Shown here in pieces: positions 24,901 through 33,652 of a DNA stretch of 45,523 nucleotides; the first letter of the stretch is position 1, and each line of letters opens with the position of its first letter. The position numbers and the translations under genes are program-made. This DNA is from a virus. A model generated the notes under the pieces. It did no database searches and had not been told where the DNA came from. It was given only the letters and a program-made list of their open reading frames with translations. The DNA lies in the IMG/VR virus record IMGVR_UViG_3300031857_000372, positions 1 through 45,523 of that record. One strand, given 5' to 3'.

Positions 24901-25579
24901 CGTTAACCTTGGTCTTGCCGGTGTAGTTCAGCGATGCGTCGAGGTATTTGGCATCGAAGCCCGGGAAGTCGTCTTGCAGTTGATCGCTGATCGACAGCAC
25001 ACACTGCAAGCGCGTGAACGTCACGGGCGAACCTGTCTCGTTCGTGGTGAACGAGCGCACCGAGGTCTCGACGCCAGTGATTCGGACGTACTGCACGACC
25101 TCGTTCGACAGGCCGATGTTTTTGGTGAGCACCAGGGTTTGACCCACGACCGGCGCTGGCACTTCCTCGCGCTGCAAGATCGTCACACTCATCTGACCGG
25201 CGATGTGGTCACCGAACAGGTAGCCGGAGTAGGTGGCACCCTTCGCCAAATAGGACTCAAGGCGCGATGCGGCCTCGGCACGGGTGTCGAAAAAGTCCTG
25301 CGTGGTGAACAGCGTGGCGCTGACACGCGGGTCTTCAAACGGCTCGGCCACGATGATGTTGACACCGTAAAAGCCCTCGGTGTCAGGCGTGCGAACCGTT
25401 GCGAAAACCTTGCGCAAATTGATGCGACCACCGGCGCGGTCAATCTCGCTTATGTCAGGGAAGATGCTGTTGCTGGTGCCGTCGAGAATGATGTTCGCGG
25501 TCGGAGCGCCGCCGCCTTCCGGCACGTCACTCATGACCGCCGACTTCACGAGCTTGATGTCGCCTGCGCTGATCGTCAC
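21926..25579 (-). CDS. Large distal tail protein (1217 residues)
   Basis: GTG 25579 start, overlapping the upstream stop (GTGA). Long beta-sandwich-rich protein with many Thr/Val/Gly strands; phrases such as GTVDYANGVLTLS, GSVDYATGKVFW and GTITYATGAIAIS recur, marking internally repeated beta modules. The N-terminal 330 residues are less repetitive. Large proteins of this type follow the small distal tail gene in siphophages of proteobacteria and form the tail tip. Exact role uncertain. Confidence 0.75.
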   Translation of the reverse strand: MTISAGDIKLVKSAVMSDVPEGGGAPTANIILDGTSNSIFPDISEIDRAGGRINLRKVFATVRTPDTEGFYGVNIIVAEPFEDPRVSATLFTTQDFFDTRAEAASRLESYLAKGATYSGYLFGDHIAGQMSVTILQREEVPAPVVGQTLVLTKNIGLSNEVVQYVRITGVETSVRSFTTNETGSPVTFTRLQCVLSISDQLQDDFPGFDAKYLDASLNYTGKTKVNETIVADAARYYGIVPLEEAVAVGDFSVQAEGIFTQLVPSTRIEVPIADARMNQQLTPQIATSANISLSITMGFTTSSAMFIGGAIAPNTLSISRSGTTITDKGGLLVNGSTQVGTVDYANGVLTLSTDVFGTSAGTHTVAYTAAASPSLVNRSRADKVTAETQRLSYVTSLDPIPVAGSLSVSFRALGRWYVLKDDGSGALRGSDSSAGAGTLNRTTGTVSVTLGALPDVGTAVVYTWGSPSKVRPVPQPTGTSGGATDPAPPSTAINNGLGRVLTFPTARPIKPGTVSITWNDGTARSATDNSTRGLTGAAKGSVDYATGKVFWQPNVLPPKGTVVTLTIGEVAAVETTSLTLTDGGANWTATLGAVQANTFKASALFNFTVAGQPAYNNTGTNRVANIYDNGSGVLLFKSNGIEYTVGTITYATGAIAISKTVNSVSVTYSFYQAQYGASDIITQTAAQNISLTNQLSYISYTNSTSDTAQVTNITLDYMEYRLEQRNTFSFGGLWSPGDAYYLKEFTVGTNRYVVIGDQVRLNVDPTTGVGTSAGTYTNGIATVTEWGAVTTPIVTNPGAVVAPSSPLYDAEVANATFRTAVSPLVNSGFNIAGNWIDGVAFSSTANAAGIISTGSAAVDVDTDGSRGIFAYVDYESGICEVYFGRRTLKNPATNPLVYDITALGIAGVSTILLEPVAADTLRYNAVGYSYLPLDPDILGLNPVRLPADGRVPIFRPGTFAVLGHTGEITATVTNGQTVNCARTRLSRVRVIGNDGNVIDTGYTTDLDLGTVTFTNVTGYSQPVTVQHRIEDTVLVSDAQISGQITFTRPSTHIYPVPGSYISSALVAGDVAARTSITFDQATWNNTWSDAIIGSPATGTFDDTTYPITVTNLGALTERWAVVFTNTTSFNVIGENVGVIATGNTGTNCAPTNPATGQPYFTIPSAGWGLGWATGNVLRFNTVGAVVPVWVARTILQGPETVPDDDFTILVRGDVDRP

Positions 25580-25980
25580 GGGGTTACTTCCATGAATCGC
25601 AACGTGGCTCGGTAGTAGTCACCGGAAACCACATCGCTGTAATGAACAACGGGCGAGGCGTTCACCGCTTCGCCGTCTTGGTGCCGGAACATCACGGTTC
25701 GAGCAACCCCGCGCATTGTCAGGGTCAATGTCTTGCCGGGAACTGCGGCCCAATTTCGCAGTTGCTCGATGGTCCCGTGGGTCATCCAGCCGCTATTGGC
25801 ATCCTCGGGCTCCAAGGTGATCGGCCGCCCACCGACCAGCGCATTGACGCTCACGATCAACGCGCCTGTGATCGTTCGCTCGGCGCTCTGCTGAACAGGG
25901 TGCCAAGCGTTCTCATCGGTCCAGAAAAGGTCCGGGTTGAGTTGGAGGACGGTTGCGCCGTCAGCCAAAGAAATACTCAT
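25576..25980 (-). CDS. Small distal tail-like protein
   Basis: 134 residues from ATG 25980, directly after the tape measure. Sequence such as LNPDLFWTDENAWHPVQQS and the closing YYRATLRFMEVTP fits small beta proteins that start the tail tip in siphophages. Family not proved. Confidence 0.65.
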   Translation of the reverse strand: MSISLADGATVLQLNPDLFWTDENAWHPVQQSAERTITGALIVSVNALVGGRPITLEPEDANSGWMTHGTIEQLRNWAAVPGKTLTLTMRGVARTVMFRHQDGEAVNASPVVHYSDVVSGDYYRATLRFMEVTP

Positions 25981-25983
25981 CGT

Positions 25984-28900
25984 TTATCCCCCAACGCGAG
26001 CCGTCGAAGTGCTCGCTGCGTTACCCAAGCCCGCCAACAAACGGGCAAGCGCGTCCGCGTCGGATTGTGACGCGGTGTTGATCTTGGTCATGCTGCCGTT
26101 CAAGTTCACGTTGACGGTGTAACCGCCACCGCTCGAACTCGGGCTCGGAGACTGTTGGCCGGCGCGACGGCCGGTGTTGCCGAAGAAGGAGCCGCCTGCG
26201 AAGCCGCTGGGATTGTTGGCAACCTGTGCTGCACCCTCTGCGCGTTCCAGGGCACGGCGGAAGACCTCAACCCACTCGTCGTCGCTGCGCATACCCTCCA
26301 GCGAAGTCAGGCCCGCAGAGTTGCGACCGAGCATTTGGTTGCTCAACGAAACCTGCAAGCCGTTGCGCAAGGCCGCAATCTCGTCAGGGCTGAACGATTC
26401 ACCCCGGTTGAGTCGTTCGCGCACTTGGAAGTTGTAGCTCGCATCGACCGGCCCGCCCTGCTGCATCAAGCGGTTCACTTGATCGTAGGTTCGGCCGTAG
26501 GGGTCGCCGGGTACGGTGTCGCTGCCGTTCGGTGTTGAATTACGCGAGGGGCTTCCGAGGTTAGAACCGCGACCGAGATTCAGGCCGCCACCCCGCAAGT
26601 CGCTGCCACTGCTGGAGTTGGAGCCGCGACCGCCCGAAGAAGAAGACACAAGCGGCACGCTGTTCGAGTCCTTCTTCGCTTTGGTTAGATTGCGGATCGC
26701 GATGATCTCGGCTTCGATAGCCTTCACGCTTGCTTCACCTGCTTTGGCTTCGATCAACTTTGCCTTCTCATTGAGTAGGCGAAGCTCGTATTCCTTTCGC
26801 TTTTCCTCCGTCAAGCCGACAGTGCGTTCTTCTTCGTCACGTTTCGCCTTGATCGCCAGAATTGTTGCTTCGACCTCTTCGACCTTGGCGCGAGCCGTCA
26901 GCGTCGTGATCTGTGCTTCGAGATTCTTCTGTTCAATGACGGCGCGTGTCGCGGCAACTTCATCCCCCTTGAGCCGAGCAATCCGTTCGGCCGAACGAGC
27001 TTCTTCGAGCTTCGCTTGCAAACCGGCGATTACGATGCGGTTCTCGGCGCTCTTGATTTGAATGCTCAGGTCAAGGTTTGCGTTTTGATCCTTAACGGCG
27101 TCGCGGTACTTGCCCGTTGCAAACGCCGCCGCTTCCATCGACTTGTTCAGTTGATCCTGCGTGATGCGACCTTCGGCATACAGCCGTGACGCACGAAGCA
27201 TCTCGGCGTTCGCCAGTTCCATGTCAGCGCGGAAGGCTTTGACCGACTTGCTGTTGTCTTCGTAGGCGACACGCTTCAGTTCAAGGGCACGGCGCGTTGC
27301 TTCGAGATTGTTTAGTTCTTCGCGTGACGCAACGGCCTCGGCATTGGCCGTCTCCAGCTTCTTCGCAATCGCTTCGAGTTCGGCGCGGCGCGACTCAAGC
27401 GTCTTGTCTTGCTGTAGAGCGAGCTTCTGCTTGGCGTCGAGTTCGACAGCCAAGGATGCGGCCACAGCTTCGCGAGCCGTAGCCTCTTGCTGCTGCGCGT
27501 TGATGAGAAGCTGATTGCCTTGCAGCGATGCGTCGATGGCGTCACGCTCGGTGCCGCGAAGACTCGCGATCTGCGCAATCGCTTCGGCTTGCTCCTTTGC
27601 AGCCTTGATCCCTTGGGTTGCAACAAGAACCTCAACCTTCTGCTGCTCGACAAGGTTCGCGATGTCTTTGCCGAGCGCCACATAACGCGAACTCAATTCC
27701 GCGTTCGTGTCGGAGTTGGCCTTGGCTGCGATCTGAGCGGCGCTGCTCGCACTCGAATACGCGAGGGCCTGCTTCGTCACGCTGTCGATCTCTGCGCCCA
27801 GGCTCGTGGTTGCCGCCACTTGCTGCCCGGTGGCCTTCGCTTCGGCCTCTTTCTGACGAGCAAGGGCTGCGGTCTGCGCTTCGGCCTCGGTCATGACCCC
27901 GAGCGCAACCTTCAATCGGTCCTCGTAGCCCGTCACCCGGTTCGTCGTCTCGCCGAAAAGGTCTTTCAGCTTCTCCATCGGGTTCGTCAGCGTGACGACC
28001 GCCCCGGCAAGAACGCCCAGGCCGCGAGCCAGCAGCGTGACGGCCTCGAATGCCTTGAGCACCGGCAGAAGCAAAGCGACCATGCCGACTTCAAGCGCCT
28101 TGATCGCGCCGCGCAGGATGTCGATTGCACCGGCTGCACCAGCGTCCTGTGCGAAGCCCGTCAGCGTGTTCTTGAACCGCTCCCACGAGTTGACGATGCC
28201 GTCAGTCGAACCCTGAAGTTCTTGCAGCCCTTTGGTCAGCGCGGGGAAGAAGTCGCGTGAAGCCAGCCGCCCGGTCTCCACGAGCTTGATGAGTTCGGCG
28301 TCGGTGACACCAAGGCCCTTGGCCGTCAGCGACAGAGCACCCGGCAGCGAGTCGCCCAACTGCTGCCGCAACTCTTCCATGCTCACCGTACCCTTGCTGG
28401 CGATCTGCCCGAGGGCATCGAGAGCAAGCTGCGTCCGCTGGGTGGACAGACCCAAGGTGGCCGAGGCGCGGACAAGGCCCTCGAACAGCGCATTCGTCTG
28501 CTCGATTGGGATGTTCGAGGACTTCGTAGCGGCCGAGAACTTGACGAACGACTCGCTCAGTCCACTGAACGACACACCCGCGCTTGTCGCGGTGTTGCGC
28601 AGGAAATTGATCTGCTGCGCAGCCACTTCCGAGCTTTTGTAGACCGCCGTTAGGGCGCGGTTCATCGTCTCGGCTTGGATGTTCACGCGAACGAACTCGC
28701 GTGCCATCTCCTTGACCTTCTCGACAATCGCCGCGATGCCGTCCGCGATCAGGTTACCGGCCGCGATCTGCCCCATCGAGTTCTTGAACAGCGATGCGGC
28801 CTTGTCGCTCGCCGTCAGCGACCCGCTGAGTTCACGAACCTCACGCTGAAGCTCCTTGATCCGCGCCTCGCCGGCCTGCATCGCGCCAGCGATGGAGCGC

Positions 28901-30174
28901 CCGGTCTGCGCGGCTTCGGTTTGGACGCGGACCATCGCGGCCTCGACATCCTTGATCTCGGCCTCGACTTGTTGGACGCTGCGCACCCCAAGCGTCGAGA
29001 ACGCCCGGTCCATTTCCTCCGCAGCCTGCTGTGCTGCGGCTGCGGCTCGGCGAGCCGTCTCTTCCGTCTTCTGAGCCTGCTCGCGGTTGAGTTCGATGAG
29101 GCGCTGCGTGATCGCTTGTTTGAGCGCCGCCACACGACGGGCTTCGGCGTCCTCGCGGGCATAGGCTTCATTCGTCGCGCGAATCTGTTCTTCCGCCGCT
29201 CGGCGGGTAGCCGCAGATTCCTCGTTGCGCATCGCAATGATGCGGGCGCTGATGGCTTCCTTGAGTGCGCCGACCCGCTGCGCCTCTTGTGCGGTCGCCC
29301 GAAGGGCCTTCGCTTCTTCCTCGGCCCAAAGTTCGGCTGTCCGCGCCACGCGGGCTTGTTCCTCCGCGTAGGCTTCTTGCGCGGTCTGAAGCTGCTTGTA
29401 GCCTTCCTTTGCCAGATCGAGCTTGACGCGGGCCTCATCGAAGCTGCTGTTCGCCGCATCGACAAGCTGCTTCAGTCGCGCCTGCGATGCGGCAGCGTCG
29501 TCAGCGACGAGCCCTACGTCGCCCAGGGCCTTACCAGCCTGATCCAGCGCGAACTTCTGCTTCTCGGCGGCACGCGCAAGGTCGTCAATCTTTCGGGCGC
29601 TCGATTCGAGTGCGCTGCTGACCTTGTTCTCAGCCGCGACGGCGGCACTGGCCGAACGGTTGGCCTCAGTGCGTGCGGCGGCGAGTTGATCGAGCGACTT
29701 CTTGGCCTCGTTTTGGCGCGTGATGAGATCGTTGAACGAAGCCTTGTAGGCGTCCTGGCTGATCTCGCCCTGGCGGTACGACTCCTTCAGGCGGGTCAAC
29801 TCCGTGGCGAGATCGCGCACCTCGGCCTTGCCCTGAAGCCACGCATCCTTGGCCTGCTTCTGCGTAGCCTCTGCGGCCTCTGTAGCGGCCCGCAGTTCGT
29901 TTAATTTCGTCGCCAGGGTCTCGGATGCCGCCGCAGCGTCGCGTTGCTCTGCGGCCGTTTCCTCGAACTTGGCGGCCAGGGCTTCAAACGCGCGCAGGGT
30001 CTCGGCGCTGGCACCCAGCTTTCCAATCTCGGCCGCAAGCTGCTCGAACTCGGGCGCGGCGTCACCGGCCTCTTTGCCGAGATTCAGGATGCCGGTTTGC
30101 AGCTTCTTGACATCCTCGGCCCCGAGCGTTTCCACGCTCAGGGTCATCTTCACGTCGCGATTGTTTGTTGCCAT
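25984..30174 (-). CDS. Tape measure protein
   Basis: 1396 residues from ATG 30174. Residues 1-440 are almost entirely coiled coil rich in Ala, Glu, Lys and Arg. About 480-690 is the conserved tape-measure domain, with QAETMNRALTAVYKSSEVA and SMEELRQQLGDSLPGAL. A hydrophobic stretch follows (about 700-750), then more coiled coil and a Gly/Ser/Asn-rich end. It sets tail length and is threaded through the tube. At about 1.5 A per residue, length predicts a tail near 200 nm (family rule of thumb). Confidence 0.92.
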   Translation of the reverse strand: MATNNRDVKMTLSVETLGAEDVKKLQTGILNLGKEAGDAAPEFEQLAAEIGKLGASAETLRAFEALAAKFEETAAEQRDAAAASETLATKLNELRAATEAAEATQKQAKDAWLQGKAEVRDLATELTRLKESYRQGEISQDAYKASFNDLITRQNEAKKSLDQLAAARTEANRSASAAVAAENKVSSALESSARKIDDLARAAEKQKFALDQAGKALGDVGLVADDAAASQARLKQLVDAANSSFDEARVKLDLAKEGYKQLQTAQEAYAEEQARVARTAELWAEEEAKALRATAQEAQRVGALKEAISARIIAMRNEESAATRRAAEEQIRATNEAYAREDAEARRVAALKQAITQRLIELNREQAQKTEETARRAAAAAQQAAEEMDRAFSTLGVRSVQQVEAEIKDVEAAMVRVQTEAAQTGRSIAGAMQAGEARIKELQREVRELSGSLTASDKAASLFKNSMGQIAAGNLIADGIAAIVEKVKEMAREFVRVNIQAETMNRALTAVYKSSEVAAQQINFLRNTATSAGVSFSGLSESFVKFSAATKSSNIPIEQTNALFEGLVRASATLGLSTQRTQLALDALGQIASKGTVSMEELRQQLGDSLPGALSLTAKGLGVTDAELIKLVETGRLASRDFFPALTKGLQELQGSTDGIVNSWERFKNTLTGFAQDAGAAGAIDILRGAIKALEVGMVALLLPVLKAFEAVTLLARGLGVLAGAVVTLTNPMEKLKDLFGETTNRVTGYEDRLKVALGVMTEAEAQTAALARQKEAEAKATGQQVAATTSLGAEIDSVTKQALAYSSASSAAQIAAKANSDTNAELSSRYVALGKDIANLVEQQKVEVLVATQGIKAAKEQAEAIAQIASLRGTERDAIDASLQGNQLLINAQQQEATAREAVAASLAVELDAKQKLALQQDKTLESRRAELEAIAKKLETANAEAVASREELNNLEATRRALELKRVAYEDNSKSVKAFRADMELANAEMLRASRLYAEGRITQDQLNKSMEAAAFATGKYRDAVKDQNANLDLSIQIKSAENRIVIAGLQAKLEEARSAERIARLKGDEVAATRAVIEQKNLEAQITTLTARAKVEEVEATILAIKAKRDEEERTVGLTEEKRKEYELRLLNEKAKLIEAKAGEASVKAIEAEIIAIRNLTKAKKDSNSVPLVSSSSGGRGSNSSSGSDLRGGGLNLGRGSNLGSPSRNSTPNGSDTVPGDPYGRTYDQVNRLMQQGGPVDASYNFQVRERLNRGESFSPDEIAALRNGLQVSLSNQMLGRNSAGLTSLEGMRSDDEWVEVFRRALERAEGAAQVANNPSGFAGGSFFGNTGRRAGQQSPSPSSSGGGYTVNVNLNGSMTKINTASQSDADALARLLAGLGNAASTSTARVGG

Positions 30175-30186
30175 GTCGTACCCTGG

Positions 30187-30226
30187 AAAAAAGAGAACCC
30201 GCCAGTCCTCGAAGGCGTGGCGGGTT
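30187..30226 (-). terminator. Intrinsic terminator between tail tube and tape measure
   Basis: On the minus strand AACCCGCCA (30226-30218) pairs perfectly with TGGCGGGTT (30204-30196), followed by CTC and UUUUUU. It ends 13 bp before the tape measure ATG, so part of the transcripts made for the tail tube should stop here. Confidence 0.8.
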
Positions 30227-30269
30227 CCTGTCGCGGGCGCTCAGTCCCGCCCTGCTGCGTCTCGTTGGA

Positions 30270-31025
30270 TTACGAGATCGTGGCGGTCTGAACCACGGTG
30301 AAGGGCTCGGTGAATCCGGTCGGCGTCTTCATGCGACCCGGCAGCGAGATGCTGGCGAAGTCGTCTTGCAAGAAGTCGAAGGCGCTGTCGGCAGCGATGA
30401 TGGCCTCGTGAACCGTCACCACGAAGGGCAGATCGTCCGCGAAGTTCTTACCCACCAGCTTGAAGCGAGCACGCAGTTGCGCGTTGGTCGAGCCCTTGAT
30501 TTCGTCGCCGGTCGTGGTGCTGTAGACACCCGACACCTTGATGACTTCGCCGGCAGTCACCAGCGTCGAGTCAGGCAGCACCTTGATCCAGCCGAGCACC
30601 TTGTCGGTGATGAAGTCCACGCCTTCGATCAGCGTGGTGTTGCCGGCGTCCTTGGCGGTGATGCTGGTGAAGTGCGACTTCGGCAGCGCGTACCACACGC
30701 CCTTGGCGGTGATGGTCACGTTTTGATCGACCAGGGAGCCGCCCACCTGCGAGACGCCCGCCACCGTACCCAGCAGGGCGATGGACAGCGACTCCTTGTT
30801 GACTTCGGGCATGTCGATGGTCAGGTCGGCCGGCTGCGGGATCGCCACCGATTCGATCACCTGACCGTAGGTGCTGCGCCCCTTCGAGGTCATTTCCTTC
30901 AACTCGACGTTGGGCTTGATCTCGAACTTGGTGCATTCGTAGGGGCCTTCATAGGCCGCGAAAACACCGTTGACTTGCCGAGCGATGTAGAGGTCGCCGG
31001 CACCAATAAAGCCGCGTGCTGCCAT
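30270..31025 (-). CDS. Major tail tube protein
   Basis: 251 residues from ATG 31025, with GGAGA 8 bp upstream. Starts MAARGFIGAGDLYIARQVNG and has alternating strands with a PADLTIDMPEVNKESL stretch, typical of siphovirus tail tube subunits of the non-lambda-V type. Placed before the tape measure. It should be abundantly made, and a strong terminator follows it. Confidence 0.82.
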   Translation of the reverse strand: MAARGFIGAGDLYIARQVNGVFAAYEGPYECTKFEIKPNVELKEMTSKGRSTYGQVIESVAIPQPADLTIDMPEVNKESLSIALLGTVAGVSQVGGSLVDQNVTITAKGVWYALPKSHFTSITAKDAGNTTLIEGVDFITDKVLGWIKVLPDSTLVTAGEVIKVSGVYSTTTGDEIKGSTNAQLRARFKLVGKNFADDLPFVVTVHEAIIAADSAFDFLQDDFASISLPGRMKTPTGFTEPFTVVQTATIS

Positions 31026-31065
31026 GTTTGTTTCTCCAAGAAGTGCCGTTACGGCAGACAACCAA

Positions 31066-31119
31066 TTTCAGGGTGCAGTGTCACGCGGGCCGGTCGCCTA
31101 TACCTGCGGCACGATTTCG
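31066..31119 (-). promoter_or_regulatory. Conserved intergenic element, copy 1 (before tail tube)
   Basis: Plus-strand reading: TTTCAGGGTGCAGTGT (31066-31081), 18 bp, then ATACCTGCGGCACGATTTCG (31100-31119). The same two blocks with the same 18-bp spacing occur before the protease gene (35387-35440). Could be a late promoter or regulatory site, or a remnant of a shared gene end. Confidence 0.5.
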
Positions 31120-31584
31120 TTAAGGATTCGCCAAGTCCTCGGCGAAACTCACTCGGATGGTCACGCGGGCTTGCACCATCGCCACACCATCGCTACGCGG
31201 GCCGATGTCCCGGCCCAGGTACTCGACTTCTGAGACCGTTCCGCCCAGCGTGCGACCACCCGCGAAGATCACGCGCTTGATGTCGCGGATCATTTTGTGG
31301 GCTTGCACATTGGGGTTGTCGGGGTCGCAGAGCGAGAAGGCGTCGATGACATACACCTGAGCGACCTTCGCGAGCGAACTCTGCGTCTTGCCGGCCAAGT
31401 CTTCGACCTCATCGCCACCTTCGACAAACTGGATCAGCGGCACCTCGTCTTCGGCCGGGATACGACGACGACCGCGCTGGATGTTCAAGCCGATGTCAGT
31501 CTCCGCGCCCTGCGCGACGGCGATGGTGGCGAGGCGGGCCACAACGGCATTCGCCACGTCTTCGGATTTGACATAGACCGTCAT
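31120..31584 (-). CDS. Tail completion/terminator-like protein
   Basis: 154 residues from ATG 31584. Pattern EDVANAVVARLATIAV, EDEVPLIQFVEGGDEVED and ARVTIRVSFAED fits tail terminator (gpU-like) proteins, which cap the tail tube in lambda-like phages. It lies between the gpZ-like gene and the tube gene, the expected place. In the +1 frame its end reads RILNEIVPQV-stop, so a different C-terminus may have existed. Confidence 0.7.
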   Translation of the reverse strand: MTVYVKSEDVANAVVARLATIAVAQGAETDIGLNIQRGRRRIPAEDEVPLIQFVEGGDEVEDLAGKTQSSLAKVAQVYVIDAFSLCDPDNPNVQAHKMIRDIKRVIFAGGRTLGGTVSEVEYLGRDIGPRSDGVAMVQARVTIRVSFAEDLANP

Positions 31585-32288
31585 TTCAAGACCTTCTCAA
31601 GTTCCTTCTCGGCGGTGAGGATCACCGCTGCGCGGAGGTCGGCGTAAACGCCGTCCTCGATCTTCCCGGCCGCCACGCGGAACAGTTGAAACACCGAGGG
31701 GCCGAGCAGTGCGTCGATACGCGCTGACTTCGGCTGGCGCTGGAACACCAGGGGGTTCCCGTCGTTGTCAGTCTTGCCAGGAAGGGTGAAGGTGAACGCC
31801 ACGTTCTTGCGTTGACCGCGCAGCACCTCGACGGACAAACTCGCAGCCTTCTCGCCCGCGTCGATGCCGCGCTTCTCATCGCCGTCACGAGGCGTCCACT
31901 TGCGCCACTTGCCGAATGCGTTCGGACCCTTCTCTTTGGCGATCCGCTCGTTTGTCCAATTCACCGGCTTTGCCCGCTGCTGCGCGTTGTAGTGCGACAG
32001 GTTCGTGAAGGGGTTAGACCGCCCCTTCCTCTTCGTAGCAGGCGCGACGATCTCGGCGGTCGGGGATGTCTTCGATGCCTTCTTGAACTCCATCTTGCGC
32101 AGGACGTAAGACTCGTTCATGTTGATCGCGCCCAACATCGTTTTGCGCGCCAGCAAGAACGTGCGCTCGGCGGCATCGTTGACGGTATCGACCATCGCTT
32201 CGCCCAACGCGGACGGGTCGATTTGGTCGAGCGCCTTGGCGAAGCCGTCGATCTCGCTCGTGTCGAGCTTGATGCTGAATCCCGCCAT
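31581..32288 (-). CDS. Minor tail protein Z-like
   Basis: 235 residues from ATG 32288 (GTG 32291 is an alternative). FSIKLDTSEIDGFAKALDQI, an Ala-rich helix with AERTFLLARKTML, and a C-terminal LGPSVFQLFRVAAGKI match the gpZ family that joins head to tail in lambdoid phages. Overlaps both neighbours by a few bases. Confidence 0.75.
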   Translation of the reverse strand: MAGFSIKLDTSEIDGFAKALDQIDPSALGEAMVDTVNDAAERTFLLARKTMLGAINMNESYVLRKMEFKKASKTSPTAEIVAPATKRKGRSNPFTNLSHYNAQQRAKPVNWTNERIAKEKGPNAFGKWRKWTPRDGDEKRGIDAGEKAASLSVEVLRGQRKNVAFTFTLPGKTDNDGNPLVFQRQPKSARIDALLGPSVFQLFRVAAGKIEDGVYADLRAAVILTAEKELEKVLK

Positions 32289-32599
32289 CACGCCACCTTG
32301 ATGAGCGTGTAGCGCCGGAACGCGCCCGTGTCCTCCAGCAGCGCATCGAGGCGGTAGTTGGCCGCACCCTGCGTCAGCGCATCACCGCCACGCGGCTCAT
32401 GCACGCTGGCGATGGTTGCCACCGAGCGGGTCGTTGCGGCGGCGCGGGTGTCGCGCGTGGCCTCGAATGCGGTGTCCATGCCTGTCAACTGAACACCGTG
32501 CTCGATGTTCACTTGACAAACGACGTTGCCACGCAAAAGGGCGCTCTCCCCAAGCAGGGAGAGCGCACTTTCAGTTGCCTGTCGGAACAGGTCGATCAT
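32288..32599 (-). CDS. Head-tail joining-like protein
   Basis: 103 residues from ATG 32599, which overlaps the capsid gene stop (TAATG). Helical N-terminus (MIDLFRQATESALSLLGE) then a beta-rich part ending RRYTLIKVA, like small head completion proteins such as lambda FII types. Context between capsid and tail genes supports this. Confidence 0.65.
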   Translation of the reverse strand: MIDLFRQATESALSLLGESALLRGNVVCQVNIEHGVQLTGMDTAFEATRDTRAAATTRSVATIASVHEPRGGDALTQGAANYRLDALLEDTGAFRRYTLIKVA

Positions 32600-33612
32600 T
32601 AGCTCGCAGCGACGGAGAGCTTGAACACTGCTTCGGGCAGGGTGTTCAGGCACACGGGGTTCGACTGCGACTCCATGTGGATGCCCTTGTTCATCGGCAG
32701 AGCCTCTTGCTTCGCGTAGTACGGCACGCCCAGGGTGTTGACCGTTTCCATGTAGTCAGCCGGCGCGAAGGCGGTCTGGAACATATTGGGCACACCCTCG
32801 GGCATCGCGTAGGCGAAGCCGTCCTCGATCACTTGCGAGCCGCCGATCTCACCCTCGTAGACGGTGTAGACCACGCCCGCGAACTCGAAGTCCGAGGTCG
32901 ATTGGTCGGTGCGAGCGAACGCGCCTTGGTTCCACAGTTCCCAGGCGGCCTTCATCTTGTCGTGACCGACCAGCTTGTCGAAGTACGACTCGCTGCACAG
33001 CACGCGAACACGGCTGAAGGAACGGCCGCCCAGCTTGGAGCGCATTTTGCGCTTCAGGGCGGTGCTGTTTTGCTTGGGATCGGCGGCGCTGTTGGCGGCG
33101 TTGATGTTCGAGAACACCGTTTCCTGGGTCATGTTGAACAGGTCGTAGATGTCCAGGATTTCGGTCACGCCGTCAGCGTCCATCACCTTGCCCTTGATGG
33201 CACCGATGCGGTGGTACTCCATCGTCAGGTCGATGTTGGCCTTCATGAGTTCGAGGCGCTGACGCACCACACCCTGCATGGCTTGCACCTCGGTCTCGCT
33301 GCCGAACGCACGCACGCCGTAGACCACATCCGCGAGGATGGTGTCGGTTTGCGGCAGGTGCGTGGTGCTGACCGGGATCAGCTTGCGGTTCGTGCGCTGC
33401 AAGGTGTTGCCCACACCACCGCGAGGCGCGGCCGGCACGAGGTTCAGCTTGGAACCCTGGCGCTCGATCATCATGGTCGGCGTGTTGATGCCGTACTCAC
33501 GGAACAAGCCCATGTCGCCGATCATGGTCGGCACGCGGGGGATGTCAACGATGGTCTGCGTCAGTTGGCTGACGGAGAAGGCGTCGTTGTTGAAGATGTC
33601 AAAGGTTGCCAT
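32599..33612 (-). CDS. Major capsid protein (lambda gpE type)
   Basis: 337 residues from ATG 33612, with AGGAG 12 bp upstream. MATFDIFNNDAFSVSQLTQ and the E-loop-like GSKLNLVPAAPRGGVG belong to the lambda gpE family of HK97-fold capsid proteins. The region DYMETVNTLGVPYYAKQEAL and NPVCLNTLPEAVFKL close the protein. It follows the decoration gene, as in lambda. Confidence 0.92.
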   Translation of the reverse strand: MATFDIFNNDAFSVSQLTQTIVDIPRVPTMIGDMGLFREYGINTPTMMIERQGSKLNLVPAAPRGGVGNTLQRTNRKLIPVSTTHLPQTDTILADVVYGVRAFGSETEVQAMQGVVRQRLELMKANIDLTMEYHRIGAIKGKVMDADGVTEILDIYDLFNMTQETVFSNINAANSAADPKQNSTALKRKMRSKLGGRSFSRVRVLCSESYFDKLVGHDKMKAAWELWNQGAFARTDQSTSDFEFAGVVYTVYEGEIGGSQVIEDGFAYAMPEGVPNMFQTAFAPADYMETVNTLGVPYYAKQEALPMNKGIHMESQSNPVCLNTLPEAVFKLSVAAS

Positions 33613-33652
33613 GTTTCTAGTGCTCCTATTGCTCTGAGTCGTTGATGAAGGC

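Noticed and set aside
28675-29904. Rightward 409-codon open frame opposite the tape measure gene
   Set aside because: Leu/Arg-rich shadow of the Ala/Glu-rich coiled-coil coding strand; no ribosome site or known motif.
30175-30269. Tail assembly chaperone G/GT frameshift pair before the tape measure
   Set aside because: Only 95 bp are available and they hold a terminator; no slippery site with downstream frame.
32416-33645. Rightward 409-codon frame opposite the capsid gene
   Set aside because: Antisense to a confidently identified capsid gene; composition is that of a shadow frame.
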